Shown: positions 11,441 through 22,524 of the stretch, piece after piece
Position numbering within the stretch: position 1 is the first letter of the stretch
How the letters are laid out: every line of letters starts with the position of its first letter
Source: Hydractinia symbiolongicarpus
Taxonomy: Eukaryota; Cnidaria; Hydrozoa; Anthoathecata; Hydractiniidae
DNA length: 64,000 bases
NCBI RefSeq assembly: GCF_029227915.1
Contig: NC_079877.1
Location: forward strand, 20,983,851-21,047,850
Reading direction: 5' to 3'
The notes under the pieces: model-generated
Told to the model about the DNA's origin: nothing
Seen by the model: the letters and a program-made list of their open reading frames with translations, nothing else
The model's database searches: none
Program-made: the position numbers and the translations under genes

Positions 11441-12660
11441 CTGCACATGGTATCATTGGTGTAGTCCTTTCAGTCTCAATGGACTACAATGTCCCAAGTC
11501 GTTTTCTTTGGCCCCCTTTCCTTATACCACAGTCAACTACGTGCATAGCCTTCTAAAAGCCGTAAAAAGGCTTTTTGCGGCATAATTAAGGACTTACTCG
11601 CAAACTACGTGGCTCCACGTGTCCGCGCAAGTTGCCATTGGTGTAGTCGTCGCAATCTCATTGGACTACCACGTGCCCAGTTCTTTTCTTTGGGGCCATG
11701 ACCTAATATCACCTTCAACTACGCGCATAGCCTTCTAAAAGCTGTAATATGCCCATTTGCCGCCCAATGAAGGCCTTACACGTATATCACGTAGTTCCAC
11801 GAGCCTGTGCAAGTTGCCATTGAGGTAGCCCTCGCAGTCTCAATGGACTACCACGTCCCAAGTTTTTTTCCTTGGGGCCATGACCTAATATCACCTTTAA
11901 CTACGCGCATAGCCTTCTAAAATCTGTAATATGGCCTGTTGCCGCCCAATAAAGGCCTTACACGTATATCACGTAGCTCCGCGAGCCAGCGCATGGTATC
12001 ATTTGTCTATTCCTAGCAGTCTTAATCAAACACAACTTCCCATGTTGTTTTCCATGGCGCCCTCTCCTTATACCACAGTCAACGACGCACAAAGCCCTCT
12101 AAATGCTTTAATACGGCTTTTGGTGCCAATAAATGTCGTACACGTAAATCACGTGGTTCCACGAGCCTGTGCATGGTATCATTGGTGTAGTCCTTTCAAT
12201 CTCAATAGACTGCAACATCCCAAGTCGTTTTCCTTGGAGCCATGGCCTTATATCACCGTCAACTACGTGCATAGCCTTCTAAAATCTGTAATATGGCCTT
12301 TTGCGGCCTAATTACGGCCTTACTCGTAAATTACGTCGCTCCACGAGCCTGCACATGGTATCATTGGTTTAGTCCTCTCAATCTCAATGGACTAAAACGA
12401 CCCAAGTCGTTTTCTTTGAAGCCATGGCCTTATATCACCGTCAACTACGTGCATAGCCTTCTAAAATCTGTAATATGAACTTTTGCGGCTGAATTACGGA
12501 CTTACTCGCAAATAACGTGGTTTCACGAGCCTGCGCATGGTATCATTGGTTTAGTCCTTTCAGTCTCAATGGACTACAACGTTCCAAGTTGTTTTCCTTG
12601 GCGGCCTCTTCTTATATCACAGTCAATTACGTACATAGCCTTCTAAAAGCCGTAATATGG
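11441..12660 (+). repeat. Block shared with 44.55-45.77 kb
   Basis: About 1.2 kb matches 44547-45767 at offset 33107, including private variants such as GGCCCCC, CGTAAAAAGGC and CTATTCCTAGCAGTCTTAATC. It contains an atypical monomer (about 11990-12130) whose middle is poorly matched to the rest, followed by CCAATAAATGTCGTAC. A 126-codon frame (11931-12311; counterpart 45038-45418) arises because the atypical monomer lacks the usual TAA. I do not regard it as a gene. Confidence 0.88.
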
Positions 12661-14106
12661 CTTTTTGCGGCATATTTAAAGCGTTACTCGTAAACTACGT
12701 GGCTCCACGTGTCTGCGCAAGATCCCATTGGTGTAGTCCTTGCAGTCTCAATGGAGTACCACGTCCCAAGTTCTTTTCCTTGTGGCCATGACCTAATATC
12801 ACCTTAAGCTAGGCGCATAGCCTTCTAAAGGCTGTAATATGGCCTTTTGTCGCGCAATAAAGGCCTTACATCTAAAAAACGTGGTTCCACGAGCCTGCGC
12901 ATTGTATCATTGGATTAGTCCTTTCAGTCTCAATGGACTACAATGTGCCAAGTCATTTTCCTTGGAGCCATGGCCTTATATCACCGTCAAATACGCGCAC
13001 GGATTTCTAAAATCTGTAATATGACCTTTTGCGGACGAGTTAAGGCCTTACTCCTAAAGTACGTGGCTCCACGTGTCTGTTAGAGTTGCCATTGGTCTAG
13101 TTCTTGTAGTCTCAATGCACTACAACGTTCCATGCTGTATTCCTTTGCGCCATGACCTAATATCACCTCCAACTACGCGCATAGACTTCTAAAACTGTTA
13201 TATGGCCTTTTGCCGCCTAACAAAGGCCTTACACGTACATCAAGTAGTTCCACGAGCCTGCTATGGTATCATTGGTCGAGTCCTTTCAGTTTCAATGGAC
13301 TACAATGTCCCAAGTCGTTTTCCTTGGCGCCCTGTCTTTATATCACAGTCAACTACGTGCATAGCCTTCTAAAAGCCGTAATATGGCTTTTTGAGGCATA
13401 ATTAAAGCCTTACTCGTAAACTACGTGGCTCCACGTGTCTGCGCAAGATCCCATTGGTGTAGTCCTTGCAGCCTCAATGGAGTACCACGTCCCAAGTTCT
13501 TTTCCTTGTGGCCATGACCTAATATCACCTTAAGCTAGGCGCATAGCCTTCTAAAGGCTGTAATATGGCCTTTTGTCGCGCAATAAAGGCCTTACATCTA
13601 AAAAACGTGGTTCCACGAGCCTGCGCATTGTATCATTGGATTAGTCCTTTCAGTCTCAATGGACTACAACGTGCCAAGTCATTTTCCTTGGAGCCATGGC
13701 CTTATATCACCGTCAAATACGCGCACGGATTTCTAAAATCTGTAATATGACCTTTTGCGGACGAGTTAAGGCCTTACTCCTAAAGTACGTGGCTCCACGT
13801 GTCTGTTAGAGTTGCCATTGGTCTAGTTCTTGTAGTCTCAATGCACTACAACGTTCCATGCTGTATTCCTTTGCGCCATGACCTAATATCACCTCCAACT
13901 ACGCGCATAGACTTCTAAAACTGTTATATGGCCTTTTGCCGCCTAACAAAGGCCTTACACGTACATCAAGTAGTTCCACGAGCCTGCTATGGTATCATTG
14001 GTCGAGTCCTTTCAGTTTCAATGGACTACAATGTCCCAAGTCGTTTTCCTTTTATATCACAGTCAACTACGTGCATAGCCTTCTAAAAGCCGTAATATGG
14101 CTTTTT
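12657..14106 (+). repeat. Two tandem copies of a 4-monomer HOR (726 bp)
   Basis: Monomers begin at 12657, 12839, 13021 and 13202; the series repeats from 13383, an offset of 726. The second copy is shorter because of a 12-bp deletion in the CCTTGGCGCCCTGTC region near 14050. Sequence identity between the two copies is otherwise very high. An unduplicated relative lies at 4.5-5.2 kb. Confidence 0.9.
13928..14096 (+). repeat. Shortened monomer (169 bp) with 12-bp deletion
   Basis: The tandem counterpart at 13202-13382 reads TCCTTGGCGCCCTGTCTTTAT. Here the bases between TTCCTT and TTATATC are gone. The loss removes the right arm of the CCAAG/CTTGG stem and the GGCGCC site. Breakpoints share short CTT/TTT homology. 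Confidence 0.88.
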
Positions 14107-14822
14107 GAGGCATAATTAAAGCCTTACTCGTAAACTACGTGGTTCCACGTGTCCGCGCAAGTTGCTACTGGTGTAGTACTTGCTGTTTCAATGGACTACA
14201 ACGTCCTAAGTTCTTTTCCTTGGGGCCATCACCTAATATCACCTCAACTACGTGCATAGTCTTTTAAAGGCTGTAATGTGGCTTTTTGCCGCCTAATAAA
14301 GGCCTTACACGTACATCAAGTAGTTCCACGAGCCTGCTATGGTATCATTGGTCGAGTCCTTTCAGTTTCAATGGAGTACAATGTGCCAAGTCGTTTTCCT
14401 TGGCGCCTTCTCCTTATATCACCTTCAACTACGCGCATAGCCTTCTAAAATCTGTAACATGGCCTTTTGTGGCGCAATATAGGCCTTACACGTAAATCAC
14501 GTGGTTCCACGAGCCTTCGCATGGTAGCATTGGTTTAGTCCTTTCAGTCTCATAAGACTACAACGTCTCAATTCGTTTTCCTTGGCGCCCTCTCCTTATA
14601 TCACAGTCAACTACGTGCATAGCCTTCTAAAAGCCGTAATATGGCTTTTTGCGGCCTAATTAAGGCCTTACTCGTAAATTACGTGACTCCACATGTCCGC
14701 CCAAGATTCCATTGGTGTAGTCCTTGCAATCTCAATGGACTACCACGTCCCTAGTTTTTTTCCTTGGGTCCATGACCTAATATCACCATTAACTACGCGC
14801 AAGCCTTCTAAAAGCTGTAATA
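14107..14822 (+). repeat. Copy of the 5.04-5.62 kb segment and linker monomer
   Basis: 14115-14690 follows 5044-5620 at offset 9071, including ATGTGGCTTTTTGCC and the AGGCCTTACACGTACATCAAG monomer. The first monomer has lost one base (CACCTCAACTACG). After 14690 the sequence changes to an ACATGTCCGCCCAAGATTCC type that leads into the 3-monomer unit. Confidence 0.82.
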
Positions 14823-15913
14823 TGGCCTGTTGCCGCCCAATAAAGGCCTTACACGTATATCACGTAGTTCCAGGAGCCTGTACATAGTATCATTGGTTTC
14901 GTCCTTTCAGTCTCAATGGACTACAACGTCCCAAGTGTTTTTCGTTAGCGGCCTCTCCTTATATCACAGTCAACAACGTGCGTAGCCTTCTAAAAGCCGT
15001 AATATGGTTTTTTGCGGCATAATTAAAGCCTTACTCGTAAACTACGTGGCTCCACGTGTCTGCGCAAGATCCCATTGGTGTAGTCCTTGCAGTCTCAATG
15101 GAGTACCACGTCCCAAATTCTTTTCTTTGGAGCCATGGCCTTATATCACCGTCACCTACGTGCATAACCTTCTAAAATCTGTAATATGGCTTTTTGCGGC
15201 CAAATTAAGGCCTTACTCGTAAATTGCGTAGTTCCACTAAGCTGCGCATGGTATCATTGGTCTAGTCCTTTCAGTCTCCATGGAGTACAATGTGACAAGT
15301 CATTTTCCTTGCCAGCCTGTCCTTATATCACCTTCAACTACGCGCATAGCCTTCTAAAAGCTGTAACATGGCCTTTTGCCGCCCAATAAAGGCCTTACAC
15401 GTATATCACGTAGTTCCAGGAGCCTGTACATGGTATCATTGGTTTCGTCCTTTCAGTCTCAATGGACTACAACGTCTCAAGTGTTTTTCGTTAGCGGCCT
15501 CTCCTTATATCACAGTCAACAACGTGCGTAGCCTTCTAAAAGCCGTAATATGGTTTTTTGCGGCATAATTAAAGCCTTACTCGTAAACTACGTGGCTCCA
15601 CGTGTCTGCGCAAAATCCCATTGGTGTAGTCCTGGCAGTCTCAATAGACTGCCACGTCCCAAGTTCTTTTCCGTGGAGCCATGGCCTTATATCACCGTCA
15701 ACTACGTGCATAACCTTCTAAAATCTGTAATATGGCTTTTTGCGGCCAAATTAAGGCCTTACTCGTAAATTGCGTAGTTCCACTAGGCTGCGCATGGTAT
15801 CATTGGTCTAGTCCTTTCAGTCTCCATGGAGTACAATGTGCCAAGTCGTTTTTCATGGCGCCCTGTCTTTATATCACCTTCAACTACGCGCATAGCCTTC
15901 TAAAGGCTGTAAT
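14823..15913 (+). repeat. HOR-B: 3-monomer unit, two tandem copies (546 bp)
   Basis: Monomers at 14823, 15004 and 15186 are repeated at 15368, 15550 and 15732. Markers are GCCGCCCAATAAAGG with CCAGGAGCCTGTAC in slot 1, TTTCGTTAGCGGCC at the slot 1/2 border, and GCGGCCAAATTAAGG in slot 3. Because 546 is divisible by three, any reading frame through this unit is kept from copy to copy, unlike in single-monomer steps. Confidence 0.88.
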
Positions 15914-16030
15914 ATGGCCTTTTGCGGCGTAATTAAGGCCTTACTCGTAAACTACGTGGTTCCACGTGTCCGCGGTAGTTGCCATTGGTGCCGTAGTCAA
16001 ATACGCGCACGGATTTCTAAAATCTGTAAT
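15914..16030 (+). repeat. Truncated monomer (117 bp), first copy
   Basis: The monomer runs normally to GGTGCCGTAGTC and then jumps to AAATACGCGCACGG, losing about 65 bp. Full-length counterparts are near 2930 for the left part and 4625 for the right part. The junction shares only GTC, so this looks like a short-homology or end-joining deletion rather than an in-register exchange. The identical junction recurs at 22674-22790. Confidence 0.88.
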
Positions 16031-16561
16031 ATGACCTTTTGCGGACGAGTTAAGGCCTTACTCCCAAAGTACGTGGCTCCACGTGTCTGCTAGAGTTGCC
16101 ATTGGTCTAGTTCTTGTAGTCTCAATGCACTACAACGTTCCATGCTGTATTCCTTTGCGCCATGACCTAATATCACCTCCAACTACGCGCATAGACTTCT
16201 AAAACTGTTATATGGCCTTTTGCTGCCTAACAAAGGCCTTACACGTAAATCACGTGGTTCCACAAGCTTGCGTATGGTATTATTGATCCAGTCCTTGCAG
16301 TCTCAATGGACTACAATGTCCCAAGTCGTTTTCCTTGGCGCCCTGTCTTTATATCACAGTCAACTACGTGCATAGCCTTCTAAAAGCCGTAATATGGCTT
16401 TTTGAGGCATAATTAAGGCCTTTCTCGTAAACTACGTGGTTCCACGTGTCCGCGCAAGTTGCTACTGCTGTAGTACTTGCTGTTTCAATGGACTACAACG
16501 TCCAAAGTTCTTTTCCTTGGAGCCATCACCTAATATCACCTTAACTACGTGCATCTGTAAC
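16031..16561 (+). repeat. Remnant of the 4-monomer unit ending in a 168-bp monomer
   Basis: Contains the GACCTTTTGCGGACGAG and CTAACAAAGG monomers of the 726-bp unit. The last monomer (16394-16561) is 168 bp because GCAT is joined directly to CTGTAACATGG, removing 13 bp that include the left arm of dyad 1, plus one base elsewhere. The same 168-bp form occurs at 23154-23321 and at 17654-17821. Confidence 0.85.
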
Positions 16562-17653
16562 ATGGCCTTTTGTCGCGCAATATAGGCCTTACACGTAAAT
16601 CACGTGGTTCCACGAGCCTTCGCATGGTAGCATTGGTTTAGTCCTTTCAGTCTCCTAAGACTACAACGTCCCAATTCGTTTTCCTTGGCGCCCTCTCCTT
16701 ATATCACAGTCAACTACGTGCATAGCCTTCTAAAAGCCGTAATATGGCTTTTTGCGGCCTAATTAAGGCCTTACTCGTAAATTACGTCGCTCCAGGAGTC
16801 TGCGCATGGTATCATTGGTTTCGTTCTTTCAGTCACAATCGAGTACAATGTGCCAAGTCGTTTTCCATGTCACCCTGTCCTTATATCACCTTCAACTACG
16901 CGCACAGCCTTCTAAAGGCCGTAATATGGCTTTTTGCGGCCTAATTAAGGCCTTACTTGTAAACTACGTGGTTCCACGAGGCTGCACATGGCATCATTGG
17001 TCTAACCCATTCATTCTTAATGGAGTACAATGTGCCAAGTCGTTTTCCATGGCGCCCTGTCTTTATATCACCTTCAACTACGCGCATAGTCTTCTAAAGG
17101 TTGTTATATGGCCTTCTGTCGCGCAATAAAGGCCTTACTCGTAAACTACGTGGTTCCACGTGTCCGTGTTAGTTGCCATTGGTGCAGTAGTCGCAGTCTC
17201 AATGGACTACCATGTCCCAAATTTTTTTCCTTGGGGCCATGACCTCATATCACCTTCAACTACGCGCATAGCCTTCTAAAAGCTGTAATATGGCCTGTTG
17301 CCGCCCAATAAATGCCTTACACGTATATCACGTTGTTCCGTGAGCCTGCGCAAGTTGCCATTAGTGTAGCCCTTGCAGTCTCAATGGACTACCACGTCCC
17401 AAGTTTTTTTCCCTGGGGCCATGACCTAATATCACCTTCAACTACGCGCATAGCCTTCTAAAATCTGTAATATGGCCTGTTGCCGCCCAATAAAGGCCTT
17501 ACACGTATATCACGTAGTTCCAGGAGCCTGTACATGGTATCATTGGTTTCGTCCTTTCAGTCTCAATGGACTACAACGTCCAAAGTCTTTTTCCTCAGCG
17601 GCCTCTCCTTATATAACAGTCAACTACGTGCGTAGCCTTCTAAAAGTCGTAAT

Positions 17654-17821
17654 ATGTTTTTTTGCGGCATAATTAAAGCCTTACTCGTAAACTACGTGGC
17701 TCCACGTGTCCGCGCAAGTTGCTACTGCTGTAGTACTTGCTGTTTCAATGGACTACAACGTCCAAAGTTCTTTTCCTTGGGGCCATCACCTAATATCACC
17801 TTAACTACGTGCATCTGTAAC
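17654..17821 (+). repeat. Extra 168-bp monomer unique to K copy 1
   Basis: In K copies 3 and 4 the CCACGTGTCTGCGCAAGATCC monomer follows directly. Here an additional 168-bp monomer with GCTACTGCTGTAGTACTTGC and GCATCTGTAACATGG intervenes. It is a close match to the shortened monomer at 16394-16561, about 1.26 kb upstream. Insertion by unequal exchange or templated copying are both possible. Confidence 0.87.
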
Positions 17822-18002
17822 ATGGCCTTTTGTCGCGCAATATAGGCCTTACTCGTAAACTACGTGGCTCCACGTGTCTGCGCAAGATCCCATTGGTGTA
17901 GTCCTGGCAGACTCAATAGACTACCACGTCCCAAATTCTTTTCTTGGGGGCATGGCCTAATATCACCGTCAACTACGTGCATAACCTTCTAAAATCTGTA
18001 AT

Positions 18003-18132
18003 ATGGCCTTTTGCGGCCAAATTAAGGCCTTACTCGTAAATTGCGTAGTTCCACTAGGCTGCGCATGGTATCATTGGTGCCCTATCCTTATATCACCTTC
18101 AACTACGGGCATAGCCTTCTAAAATCTGTAAA
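18003..18132 (+). repeat. Truncated monomer (130 bp), type 1, K copy 1
   Basis: CATTGGT is joined directly to GCCCTATCC, removing about 52 bp (monomer positions about 76-127). The deleted part contains dyad 4 and nearly all of dyad 5. The same junction occurs in K copies 3 and 4, so the deletion predates their duplication. Confidence 0.88.
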
Positions 18133-18436
18133 ATGGCCTTTTGCCGCCTAATAAAGGCTTTACTCGTAAATCACGTAGTTCCACGAGCCTGCGCATGGTA
18201 TCATTGGTCTAGTCCTTTTAGTCTCAATGGACTAAAACGTCCCAGTCTATTCCCTTGGCAGCCTGTCCTTATATGACCTTCAACTACGCGCATAGCCTTC
18301 TAAAAGCTGTAATATGGCCTTTTGCGGCCTAATTACGGCCTTACTCGCAAATTACGTCGCTCCAAGAGCCTGAATATGGTATCATTGGTTTAGTCCTTTC
18401 AATCTCAATGGACTAAAACGTCCCAAGTCGTTTTCT

Positions 18437-19880
18437 TTGAAGCCATGGCCTTATATCACCGTCAACTACGTAAATAGCCTTCTAAAATCTGTAATATGGC
18501 CTTTTGCGGCTGAATTACGGCCTTACTCGCAAATCACGTGGTTCCACGAGCCTGCGCATGGTATCATTGGTTTAGTCCTTTCAGTCTCAATGGACTACAA
18601 TGTCCCAAGTCGTTTTCCTTGGCGCCCTTTCCTTATACCACAGTCAACTACGTGCATAGCCTTCTAAAGGCCCTAATATGGTTTTTGCAGCCTAATTCAG
18701 GCCTTACTCGTAAATAACGTGGCTCCACGAGGCTGCACATGGCATCATTGGCCTAGCCCCTTCATTCTTAATGGAGTACAATGTGCCAAGTAGATTTCCT
18801 TGGCGCCCTGTTCTTATATCACCTTCAACTACGGGCATAGCCTTCTAAAATCTGTAACATGGCCCTTTGCCGCCTAATAAAGGCTTTACTCGTAAATCAC
18901 GCAGTTTTTCGAGCCTGCCCATGGTATCATTGGTCTAGTCTTTTCAGTCTCAATGGACTACAACGTCCCAAGTTGTTTTCCTTGGCGCCCTCTCCTTATA
19001 TCACAGTCAACTTCGCACATAGCTTTCTAAAAGCTGTAATATGGCCTTTCGCGGCGCAATTACGGCCTTACTCGTAAATCACGTGGTTCCACAAACCTGC
19101 GCATGGTATGATTGGTCTTGTCTTTTCACTCTCAATGGACTACAATGTCCCAAGTCGTTTTCCTTGGCGCCCTCTAATTATACCACAGTCAACTACGTGC
19201 ATAGCCTTCTAAAAGCCGTAATATGGCTTTTTGCGGCGTAATTAAGACCTTACTTGTAAACTACGTGGTTCCACGAGGCTGCACATGGCATCATTGGTTT
19301 AGTCCTTTCAGTCTCAATGGACTACAACGTCCCAAGTCGTGTTCCTTAGCGCCTTCTCCTTATACCACAGTCAACTACGTGCATAGCCTTCTAAAAGCCG
19401 TAATAAGGCTTTTTGCAGCATAATTAAGGACTTACTCGCAAACTACGTGGCTCCACGTGTCCGCGCTAGTTGCCATTGGTGTATTCGTCGCAATCTCATT
19501 GGACTACCATGTGCCAAATTTTTTTCTTTGGGGCCATGACCTAATATCACCTTCAACTACGCCCATAGCGTTCTAAAAGCTGTAATATGCCCATTTGCCG
19601 CCCAATGAAGGCCTTACACGTATATCACGTAGTTCCACGAGCGTATGCATGGTATCATTGGTCTAGTCCTTTTAGTCTCAATGGACTAAAACGTCCCAGT
19701 CTATTCCCTTGGCAGCCTGTCCTTATATGACCTTCAACTACGCGCATAGCCTTCTAAAAGCTGCAATATGGCCTTTTGCGGCCTAATTACGGCCTTACTC
19801 GTAAATTACGTCGCTCCAAGAGCCTGAACATGGTATCATTGGTTTAGTCCTTTCAATCTCAATGGACTAAAACGTCCCAA
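18437..19880 (+). repeat. HOR-A copy with two-monomer deletion (8 monomers)
   Basis: From the CCATGGCCTTATATCACC marker at 18437 to the same marker at 19891 is 1454 bp, eight monomers instead of ten. The loss joins the head of the short slot (TGGTTTTTGCAGCCTAATTC) to the tail of the CACGAGGCTGCACATGG slot near 18720. K copy 3 has the same loss at about 27.3 kb, whereas the 31.0 kb copy keeps all ten slots. Confidence 0.87.
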
Positions 19881-21060
19881 GTCGTTTTCTTTGAAACCAT
19901 GGCCTTATATCACCGTCAACTACGTGCATAGCCTTCTAAAATCTGTAATATGGCCTTTTGCGGCTGAATTACGGCCTTGCTCGCAAATCACGTGGTTCCA
20001 CGAGCCTGCGCATGGTATCATTGGTTTAGTCCTTTCAGTCTCAATGGACTACAATGTCCCAAGTCGTTTTCCTTTGCTCCATGGCCTTATATCACCTTCA
20101 ACTACGTGCATAGCCTTCTAAAAGCTGTAACATGGCTTTTTGAGGCATAATTAAAGCCTTACTCGTAAACTACGTGGTTGCACGTGTCCGTGCAAGTTGC
20201 AACTGGTGTAGTTCTTGCAGTCTCAATGGACTACCACGTCCCAAGTTCTTTTCCTTGGGATCATCACCTAATATCACCTTAACTACGCGCATAGCCTTTA
20301 AAAGCTGTAACATGGCCTTTTGCGGTTAAATTAAGGCCTTACTCGTAAATTGCGTAGTTCCACTAGGCTGCGCATGGTATCATTGGTTCAGTCCTTTCAG
20401 TCTCAACGGGGTACAATGTGCCAAGACGTTTTCCTTGGCACCCTCTCCTGATACCACAGTCAACTGCGTGCATAGCCTTCTAAAAGCCGTAATATGGCTT
20501 TTTGCGGCATAATCAAGGCCTTACTCGCAAACTACGTGGCTCCACGTGTCCGAGCAAGTTGCCATTGGTGTATTCGTCGCAATCTCATTGGACTACCACG
20601 TGCCAACTTTTTTTCCTTGGGGCCATGACCTAATATCACCTTCAACTACGCGCATATCCTTCTAAGATCTGTAATATGGCCTTTTGCGGCCAAATTAAGG
20701 CCTTACTCGTAAATTGTGTAGTTCCACTAGGCTGCGCATGGTATCATTGGTCTAGTCCTTTCAGTCTCAACGGGGTACAATGCGCCAAGTCGTTTTCCTT
20801 GGAGCCCTGTCCTTATATCACCTTCAACTACGTGCATAGCCTTCTAAAATCTGCAACATGGCTTTTTGCAGCCTAATAAAAGCTTTACACGGAAATCACG
20901 TAGTTCCACGAGCCTGCGCATGGTATCATTGGTCTAGTCCTTTCAATCTCAATGGAGTACAATTTGCCAAGTCGTTTTCCTTGGCGCCCTCTCCTTATAC
21001 CACAGTCAACTACGTGCATAGCCTTCTAAAAGCCGTAATAAGGCTTTTTGCAGCATAATT
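19881..21060 (+). repeat. HOR-C (9-monomer type), partial copy 1
   Basis: This matches 24345-25515 at offset 4464 and is closely related to 32.85-34.0 and 34.5-35.6 kb. Markers are TTTCCTTTGCTCCATGG, GTGGTTGCACGTGTCCG, CAACGGGGTACAATG and GCATATCCTTCTAAGATC. The first monomer is shared with HOR-A, so the two units are recombinant relatives. Confidence 0.87.
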
Positions 21061-22520
21061 AAGGACTTACTCGCAAACTACGTGGCTCCACGTGTCCACG
21101 CAAGTTGCCATTGGTGTAACCCTCGTAGTCTCAATGGACTACCACCTCCCAAGTTTTTTTCCTTGGGCCATGACGTAATATCACCTTCAACTACGCGCAT
21201 AGCCTTCTAAAACCTGTAATATGGCCTGTTGCCGCCCAATAAATGCCTTACACGTATATCACGTAATTCCGCGAACCTGCGCATGGTATCATTGGTTTAG
21301 TCCTTTCAGTCTTAATGGACTACAACGTCCCAAGTCGTTTTCCTTGGCGGCCTCTCCTTATATCACAGTCAACTACGTGCATAGCCTTCTAAAAGCCGTA
21401 ATATGGCTTTTTGCGGCATAATTAAGTTCTTACACGTAAACTACGTGGCTCCACGTGTCTGCGCAAGATCCCATTGGAGTAGACCTTGCAGTGTCAATGG
21501 ACTACCACAACCCAAGTTCTTTTCCTTGGAGCCATGGCCTTATATCACCGTCAACTACGTGCATAACCTTCTAAAATCTATAATATGGCCTTTTGCGGCC
21601 AAATTAAGGCCTTACTCGTAAATTGCGTAGTTCCACTAGGCTGCACATGGTATCATTGGTCTAATCCTTTCAGTCTCAATGCGGTACAATGTGCCAAGTC
21701 GTTATCTTAGGGCCATGACCTAATATCACCTTTAACTACGCGCATAGCCTTCTAAAAGCCGTAATATGGATTTTTTAGGCATAATTAAGACCTTACTCGT
21801 AAACTACGTGGCTCCACGTGTCTGCGCAAGATCCCATTGGAGTAGACCTTGCAGTGTCAATGGACTACCACGGCCCAAGTTCTTTTCCTTGGAGCCATGG
21901 CCTTATATCACCGTCAACTACGTGCATAACCTTCTAAAATCTATAATATGGCCTTTTGCGGCCAAATTAAGGCCTTACTCGTAAATTGCGTAGTTCCACT
22001 AGGCTGCACATGGTATCATTGGTCTAATCCTTTCAGTCTCAATGCGGTACAATGTGCCAAGTCGTTATCTTAGGGCCATGACCTAATATCACCTTTAACT
22101 ACGCGCATAGCCTTCTAAAAGCCGTAATATGGATTTTTTAGGCATAATTAAGACCTTACTCGTAAACTACGTGGTTCCACGTGTCCGTGCAAATTGCTAC
22201 TGCTGTAGTTCTTGCAGTCTCAATGGACTACCACGTCCCAAGTTCTTTTCCTTGGCGTCATCACCTAATATCACATTCAGCTACCTGCATAGCCTTTAAA
22301 AGCTGTAATATGGCCTTTTGCCGCCCGATAAAAGTTTTACACGTAAATCACGTAGTTCCACGAGCGTATGCATGGTATCATTGGTCTAGTCCTTTTAGTC
22401 TCAATGGATTAAAACGTCCCAAGTCTATTCCCTTCGAGCCATGGCCTTATATCACCGTCAACTACGTGCATAGGTTTCTAAAATCTGTAATATGGCTTTT
22501 TGCGGCCTACTTAAGGCCTA
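21061..22520 (+). repeat. Satellite segment with a 363-bp two-monomer tandem duplication
   Basis: The segment from about 21430 to 21790 is repeated at once from about 21790 to 22155, with the markers GTTATCTTAGGGCC and ATGGATTTTTTAGGC in both copies. The relative at 35.8-36.7 kb has only one copy: 21403 corresponds to 35993 (offset 14590), but 22181 corresponds to 36408 (offset 14227), a difference of exactly 363 bp. The copies are almost identical. Confidence 0.88.
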
Positions 22521-22524
22521 ACTC

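Larger units (their letters stand above)
16562..18436 (+). repeat. K block copy 1
   Basis: Begins with CATGGCCTTTTGTCGCGCAA and continues through the 16744/16926 pair to the 18003 truncated monomer. It matches K copy 2 at offset 6760, and copy 3 at 8760 up to about 17700 but 8592 afterwards. The 168-bp difference is one extra monomer here. The block runs straight into HOR-A at 18437. Confidence 0.87.
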
